Below, piece by piece: positions 60,434 to 64,000 of a DNA stretch of 64,000 bases (positions are counted from its first letter, which is position 1; every line of letters begins with the position of its first letter). The stretch comes from Bacteroidales bacterium (GTDB lineage Bacteria; Bacteroidota; Bacteroidia; Bacteroidales; UBA10428): positions 101,526 to 165,525 of the forward strand of contig JAFGSZ010000036.1 of assembly GCA_016934395.1 (NCBI GenBank), written 5' to 3'. The translations under genes were made by a program, and so were the position numbers. The notes beneath the pieces were generated by a model that was not told where the DNA came from, ran no database searches, and worked only from the letters and a program-made list of their open reading frames with translations.

Positions 60434-62365
60434 TCAGGAAGGATCAATCCAGTCTCCGTTATCCTTAATTAATTCTACAAGTTCATCCACTGCATGTTCT
60501 TCGGGGATATTTCGTTTAATTACCTCCCTGGATTTGTACAGGGTAATTTTTCCCGGTCCTGCGCCAACATACCCATAATCGGCATCGGCCATTTCTCCCG
60601 GCCCGTTTACAATACAACCCATTATTCCTATTTTTAATCCTTTAAGGTGTGAAGTTTTTTCGCGAATTTTGGCCGTGGTTTTTTGCAAATCGAAAAGTGT
60701 TCTGCCACAAGAGGGGCAGGAGATAAATTCTGTTTTGGTAGTCCGCACACGGCTGGCCTGTAAAATTCCAAAAGACGTTGCATTTATGTTTTCAGGCAGA
60801 ATATTACCGGAATTATTTAACCAAATACCATCTCCAAGGCCGTCCAGAAACAAACCGCCAAAATCTGCGGCGCTTTTTAACTGGAAATCCTCAATCTGAT
60901 TTTCAGCATAATTTCTTTTAAATATAACAGGACTGCTACATTGGTGGCGCATAAGTTTGAGTATAAACCTCCGGTGTTCTGCAAGACTGTTTATATTTTG
61001 GGATTCAGCGATAAGCACAATATTTGAAAATTTCTTAACTTTTTTTATAAATTCTCGGGATAAATCGGATAGTTTGCTATGAATAAAATATTGTCTTAAT
61101 TCCGGGAGTTGTTTTTCCAAAAATTCCTGAGAGCTAAAAACGGGGAAAATATTTTCAGTTTTGCTTTTTAGTTCCATCCAGTTTTTAAAATCCAACAACA
61201 TTATTTTTTCTTCAGGAAGAACAAAGGGGATATTGTTTTTCACATAAATTATATCGGCAGCCTGGTCTGAAAATTCCCAGCGGTTCAATTTTTTATCATG
61301 CATCCAACCGATTTGTGCCAAATGTTCCGGATCTGTAATGGCAGAAGCGGATAAATCAGCTACAACAACCGGCGGGTTAGTTCCTCCGGGAAATCCCATA
61401 TCCCTGCTTTCTCGTTTATTGTATACATAGGGATTCAGCGTATGACGATATAGCGGAAGAATTTCCGGATGGCCTGTTTTTTCTTCAAAATAGCGGACAA
61501 GTTTTTTACACACCGGAATTTCGGCTTCAGGGTCTTCTGTTAAGGATACACGTATCGTATCTCCCAGTCCATCGGCAAGCAATGCACCGATACCCACAGC
61601 AGATTTAATTCGCCCGTCTTCTCCTTCACCGGCTTCTGTAACCCCAAGGTGAAGTGGAAAATACATGTGTTCTGTATTCATTTTGGTTACCAGAAGTCTT
61701 GTGGCCTGCACCAGAATACGTGTATTGCTGGCTTTAAGTGAAACCACTACATTCTTAAATTTTTCTTCAAGGCAAATTCTTAGAAATTCCATGGCCGATT
61801 CGGTCATCCCTTCAGGAGTATCACCATAGCGGCTTAAAATACGGTCGGAAAGCGAACCGTGATTTACTCCAATACGCAAGGCAGTTTGGTTCTTTTTACA
61901 AATAGTTAATAATGGGATAAACCGTTCTTTAATTTTATCAATTTCCCCCTTGTATTCCTCTTCCGAAAATTGGATTTGTTTAAATTTTTTTGAATCGGTA
62001 TAATTTCCGGGATTGATCCTGATTTTATCAGCAACAGCGGCCGCGGCTTCTGCCACCTTCGGATTAAAATGGATATCAGCTATTATGGGATTCGAAATAT
62101 TTTGTTCACGCAATAACTTTTTAATTTCTCTTAAATTGTCCACATCCTTGAGGGTTGGCACCGTAATCCTTACATAATCACCTCCCGCTTTTATTATCCG
62201 TATACATTGCTCTAGGGTTTCCCGTACATTTTGAGTCGGGGTACTGGTCATTGACTGTAACCGGATCGGATTTTTTCCGCCCATGGGAATATTTCCAATG
62301 TTAATTTCCCACGATTCTCTTCGTTGTTTCCGGGTAAGGCTAAGACAATAATTTGTATTTAACAT
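60434..62365 (-). CDS. ispG: 4-hydroxy-3-methylbut-2-en-1-yl diphosphate synthase (long form)
   Basis: IspG (GcpE) makes HMBPP in the MEP isoprenoid pathway using a 4Fe-4S cluster. Started at 62365 it has 643 residues, the long form with an insert domain between the TIM barrel and the Fe-S domain, known from plants, chlamydiae and Bacteroidota. Motifs: NPIRLQSMTSTPTQNVRETLEQ, DYVRITVPT, IADIHFNPKVAEAAAAVADKIRINPGNY, LGVTEAGEGEDGRIKSAVGIGALLADGLGDTIRVSL, and cluster cysteines in ISCPSCGRT and GCIVNGPGEMADADYGYVGAG. A TATCTTTG -7 box upstream of 62365 supports this start over 62392. Confidence 0.96.
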   Translation of the reverse strand: MLNTNYCLSLTRKQRRESWEINIGNIPMGGKNPIRLQSMTSTPTQNVRETLEQCIRIIKAGGDYVRITVPTLKDVDNLREIKKLLREQNISNPIIADIHFNPKVAEAAAAVADKIRINPGNYTDSKKFKQIQFSEEEYKGEIDKIKERFIPLLTICKKNQTALRIGVNHGSLSDRILSRYGDTPEGMTESAMEFLRICLEEKFKNVVVSLKASNTRILVQATRLLVTKMNTEHMYFPLHLGVTEAGEGEDGRIKSAVGIGALLADGLGDTIRVSLTEDPEAEIPVCKKLVRYFEEKTGHPEILPLYRHTLNPYVYNKRESRDMGFPGGTNPPVVVADLSASAITDPEHLAQIGWMHDKKLNRWEFSDQAADIIYVKNNIPFVLPEEKIMLLDFKNWMELKSKTENIFPVFSSQEFLEKQLPELRQYFIHSKLSDLSREFIKKVKKFSNIVLIAESQNINSLAEHRRFILKLMRHQCSSPVIFKRNYAENQIEDFQLKSAADFGGLFLDGLGDGIWLNNSGNILPENINATSFGILQASRVRTTKTEFISCPSCGRTLFDLQKTTAKIREKTSHLKGLKIGIMGCIVNGPGEMADADYGYVGAGPGKITLYKSREVIKRNIPEEHAVDELVELIKDNGDWIDPS

Positions 62366-62389
62366 GAAATTTACTTTAGAATATCGTAT

Positions 62390-62397
62390 CAAAGATA
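62390..62397 (-). promoter_or_regulatory. Bacteroidota -7 box for ispG
   Basis: The minus strand reads TATCTTTG, a full match to TAnnTTTG, 24 bp before ATG 62365. It overlaps the track's alternative start at 62392, which is thereby disfavoured. No clear -33 TTTG. Confidence 0.5.
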
Positions 62398-62420
62398 GGT
62401 TTAAAAATTTTGCCGGACTT

Positions 62421-62948
62421 TCACCATTTTATATTATCCACATCTTTCAGGGTAGTATCATCAGCCAATTCACCAATGGTAATTATGGCAAAGGTAAAAA
62501 CGCTTGAACCGGGTTCAAGGTGGCCGCCAATAGCTTTTATTTCATCACTTAAGGTTACATGGCAATGCACCCGGCCATCGATTATATAGCCGCTTACCCC
62601 TAAAATATCCACCGGATTATCAGCCTGTACAAATAAATCATCTACGGGAAAAGTAGTATTATCAACCACATGAACACGATACCGGGTTAAAGAACCGATA
62701 CCATTAATAATTACCCCGTTTTGTATTCCCTTCTCTTTTGCTGCTTTATTAAGTCCTTCGAGCATATCAGTACCCGTCTTCAATCGCACAACAATTATAC
62801 GTTCAAAATCAGTAGAAACGGTATAACATTCCGGCGATGGATTTTCGTGGTTAATATCCACCGAATATTCAGTGTTGGGTTGGTTATTTTTCTGCTGAGT
62901 ACAGGATAATAAAAAGATAAGCGATAAAATGGATAAAAATGTTTTCAT
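62421..62948 (-). CDS. PPC-domain (DUF296) lipoprotein
   Basis: The 175-residue protein is a lipoprotein (MKTFLSILSLIFLLSC, then TQQKNNQPN). The mature part is a PPC/DUF296 domain: ERIIVVRLKTGTDMLEGLNKAAKEKGIQNGVIINGIGSLTRYRVHVV and DGRVHCHVTLSDEIKAIGGHLEPGSSVFTFAIITIGEL, with three His (HCH and GGH) in the metal-site positions. In plants this domain is linked to AT-hook DNA-binding proteins, but bacterial ones are often stand-alone. A lipid-anchored exported copy cannot bind DNA, so another role is needed. Confidence 0.85.
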   Translation of the reverse strand: MKTFLSILSLIFLLSCTQQKNNQPNTEYSVDINHENPSPECYTVSTDFERIIVVRLKTGTDMLEGLNKAAKEKGIQNGVIINGIGSLTRYRVHVVDNTTFPVDDLFVQADNPVDILGVSGYIIDGRVHCHVTLSDEIKAIGGHLEPGSSVFTFAIITIGELADDTTLKDVDNIKW

Positions 62949-63038
62949 GGCAAAGGAGTTTTATTTCAGTTTCATAAAATTAATACTAAATTACATAAGA
63001 GCTTGTTATCAAGTATATAAATCAATTTTTTTCTGAAC

Positions 63039-63054
63039 TACGAAAATAATCGTA
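63039..63054. promoter_or_regulatory. BlaI-type operator 1
   Basis: TACGA-AAATAA-TCGTA, perfect 5-bp arms with 6-bp centre. It lies just upstream of the -33 TTTG of the repressor promoter and is identical to operator 3. Confidence 0.8.
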
Positions 63055-63060
63055 TAAAAT

Positions 63061-63092
63061 TTTGCAAATACGATTTATGTCGTATATATTTG
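63061..63092 (+). promoter_or_regulatory. Promoter of the BlaI-type repressor gene
   Basis: TTTG (63061-63064), 20 bp, then TATATTTG (63085-63092), a full match to the Bacteroidota consensus. Predicted start of transcription is around 63098, within operator 3. The ATG at 63123 is used; the track start at 63090 lies inside the promoter. Confidence 0.8.
63069..63084. promoter_or_regulatory. BlaI-type operator 2
   Basis: TACGA-TTTATG-TCGTA, the same arms with a different centre. It fills the spacer between the -33 and -7 boxes, so bound repressor would block polymerase. Confidence 0.8.
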
Positions 63093-63108
63093 TACGAAAA
63101 TAATCGTA
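63093..63108. promoter_or_regulatory. BlaI-type operator 3
   Basis: TACGA-AAATAA-TCGTA, identical to operator 1, directly after the -7 box and over the expected transcription start. Confidence 0.8.
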
Positions 63109-63122
63109 TTAAATTTTTTTCA

Positions 63123-63503
63123 ATGAATAATAACATAAAACCAACAGCAGCAGAATTGGAAATTCTGCAGATATTATGGGAAAACGGTTCATGCACGGTA
63201 CGCTGTGTACATGAAAAAATGAACAGGAAAAAAGACATTGGGTATACCACTACCTTGAAAATTATGCAAAACCTTGCCGAAAAAAAGATGGTAAGGCGCG
63301 AGTTGGATGGTAAAAGCCATATTTATTATCCTGTGCTTAAAAAAGAAGAAACTCAGAATGTGTTGCTCGACCGTTTTCTTGAAACCACTTTTAGCGGATC
63401 AGCCTCAAGTCTGGTACTGCAGCTTTTGGGAAATCATAAAGCCTCAAAAGAAGAATTACTAAAAATTAAAGCCTTAATTCACCAATTAGAAGGAGGTAAA
63501 TAA
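63123..63503 (+). CDS. BlaI/MecI/CopY-family transcriptional repressor
   Basis: The 126-residue repressor has the winged helix of the family: PTAAELEILQILWENGSCTVRCVHEKMNRKKDIGYTTTLKIMQNLAEKKMVRRELDGKSHIYYPVLKKEETQ, then a C-terminal dimerisation helix region (LLDRFLETTFSGSASSLVLQLLGNHKASKEELLKIKALIHQLEGGK). Such repressors are released when a partner M56 protease is activated and cleaves them. Three TACGA-N6-TCGTA operators lie in its promoter, so it controls itself and the next gene. Its stop overlaps the next start (TAATG). No beta-lactamase gene is in view, so the regulated trait is unknown. Confidence 0.95.
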   Translation: MNNNIKPTAAELEILQILWENGSCTVRCVHEKMNRKKDIGYTTTLKIMQNLAEKKMVRRELDGKSHIYYPVLKKEETQNVLLDRFLETTFSGSASSLVLQLLGNHKASKEELLKIKALIHQLEGGK

Positions 63504-64000
63504 TGAATTTTATATATAAGTTTTTACCCGAAAGGATTATAGAATCATTAGGCTGGACCCTGGTGCATTCTATCTGGCAGGGCGCTATAATTGCGTTGCT
63601 GCTGGGCTTTGTTCTGCTGATCACGAATAAATTTACTTCCGGAACACGATATTTAATTGCAGTGGCTGCGCTGGTATTGGTGATTACAGGTTCCGCTTTC
63701 ACCTTTGTAAAAACCTATCTGAATTATGATGAAGTGCAAATATCCGCCTTCGAAACACGGGTGTGGCAGGATAATGAGGAAAGTGTAACCCCGGTTGTAC
63801 CTGTACTTTCGGAACCTGAAATTGTAAATGATAAAGTTGAGTTAAAATTTCAGGTTCAAAATTTTAAAAATTATTTCTATACCAATTTTCCCCTGATTGT
63901 TACACTGTGGCTGCTGGGAATGTTAATTTTTATGTTAAAATTTCTGGGAGGTTTGGCATACACCCAGCGTATTAAACATTACAGGATTTCTGCGGTGGAG
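63503..64000 (+). CDS. M56/BlaR1-type membrane protein, 3' end outside window
   Basis: The frame from ATG 63503 is open to the last base (166 codons) and is absent from the ORF track. It reads MNFIYKFLPERIIESLGWTLVHSIWQGAIIALLLGFVLLIT, the standard start of Bacteroidota M56 (BlaR1/MecR1-type) proteins. Further helices are RYLIAVAALVLVITGSAFTFV and FPLIVTLWLLGMLIFMLKFLGGL. The zinc-protease motif HExxH lies beyond the window. It overlaps the repressor stop by one base, so both are translated together. It should sense an envelope signal and trigger loss of the repressor. Confidence 0.9.
   Translation, partial: MNFIYKFLPERIIESLGWTLVHSIWQGAIIALLLGFVLLITNKFTSGTRYLIAVAALVLVITGSAFTFVKTYLNYDEVQISAFETRVWQDNEESVTPVVPVLSEPEIVNDKVELKFQVQNFKNYFYTNFPLIVTLWLLGMLIFMLKFLGGLAYTQRIKHYRISAVE

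Noticed and set aside
1-64000. CRISPR arrays, prophage, integrons or insertion sequences
   Set aside because: No regularly spaced repeats, phage structural genes, integrase or transposase sequences were seen in any frame.

Overview
The window reads as chromosomal DNA of a member of the Bacteroidota, probably a free-living marine or anoxic-sediment Bacteroidales/Marinilabiliales-type organism. The base composition is AT-rich. Genes lack consistent Shine-Dalgarno sites, and several promoters fit the Bacteroidota form TTTG-N19-21-TAnnTTTG. Typical families are present: HmuY lipoproteins with a TonB receptor, a PepSY-like protein, the long form of IspG, a cytochrome bd oxidase and Big_5 lipoproteins. 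No phage, insertion sequence, CRISPR array or integrase is visible. The content is mostly housekeeping plus a few accessory modules.

Layout. 0-6 kb: partial hemW, a glycosyltransferase, a coiled-coil membrane protein, a PHP-domain protein and dnaG. 6-14 kb: a sirtuin, an outer-membrane barrel, an NTF2-like protein, then a GH9/GH3 pair for beta-glucan or cellulose breakdown. 14-22 kb: one efflux operon (response regulator, histidine kinase, TolC-like channel, adaptor, RND pump) plus a PepSY-like gene. The operon and the PepSY-like gene share an 11-bp-spaced direct repeat in their upstream regions, which is probably the regulator's operator. 22-26 kb: a broken QueG-like Fe-S protein gene, an SpmA/SpmB fusion and RNase R. 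26-31 kb: a three-gene biotin-dependent acyl-CoA carboxylase and a DUF6599-type protein. 31-34 kb: a Tat-exported Fe-S aldo/keto reductase and a serine hydrolase.

34-42 kb: a heme-uptake-type operon (small membrane protein, HmuY-like, TonB receptor, HmuY-like) faces the cydAB oxidase genes across a short intergenic region holding an ACTGTA-N6-TACAGT palindrome. This suggests heme supply and a heme oxidase may be co-regulated. An ECF sigma factor and a small His-rich membrane protein follow, then a tRNA with anticodon CAU and its terminator. 43-50 kb: a P-domain subtilase without a signal peptide, lgt, a Big_5 lipoprotein, a CrtI-type oxidoreductase, comF and an OsmC protein. 50-55 kb: a Crp/Fnr regulator, then a metal-homeostasis cluster (MntR/DtxR-like regulator, ZIP importer, outer-membrane protein, ICMT-like methyltransferase, CDF exporter with a manganese-type site). 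55-57 kb: a hemerythrin-like protein overlapping a LuxR-type regulator whose receiver domain has lost its phosphorylation site. 57-62 kb: mtnA-mtnP methionine salvage, a HAD phosphatase, a thioesterase, a secreted unknown and ispG. 62-64 kb: a lipoprotein with a PPC domain, then a BlaI-type repressor and an M56/BlaR1-type partner, cut by the window end, behind three identical-type operators.

Small palindromic intergenic repeats occur at about 6.25-6.39, 26.78-26.84 and 42.90 kb and look like one dispersed family. Family names are recognised from memory of conserved motifs; no searches were run.
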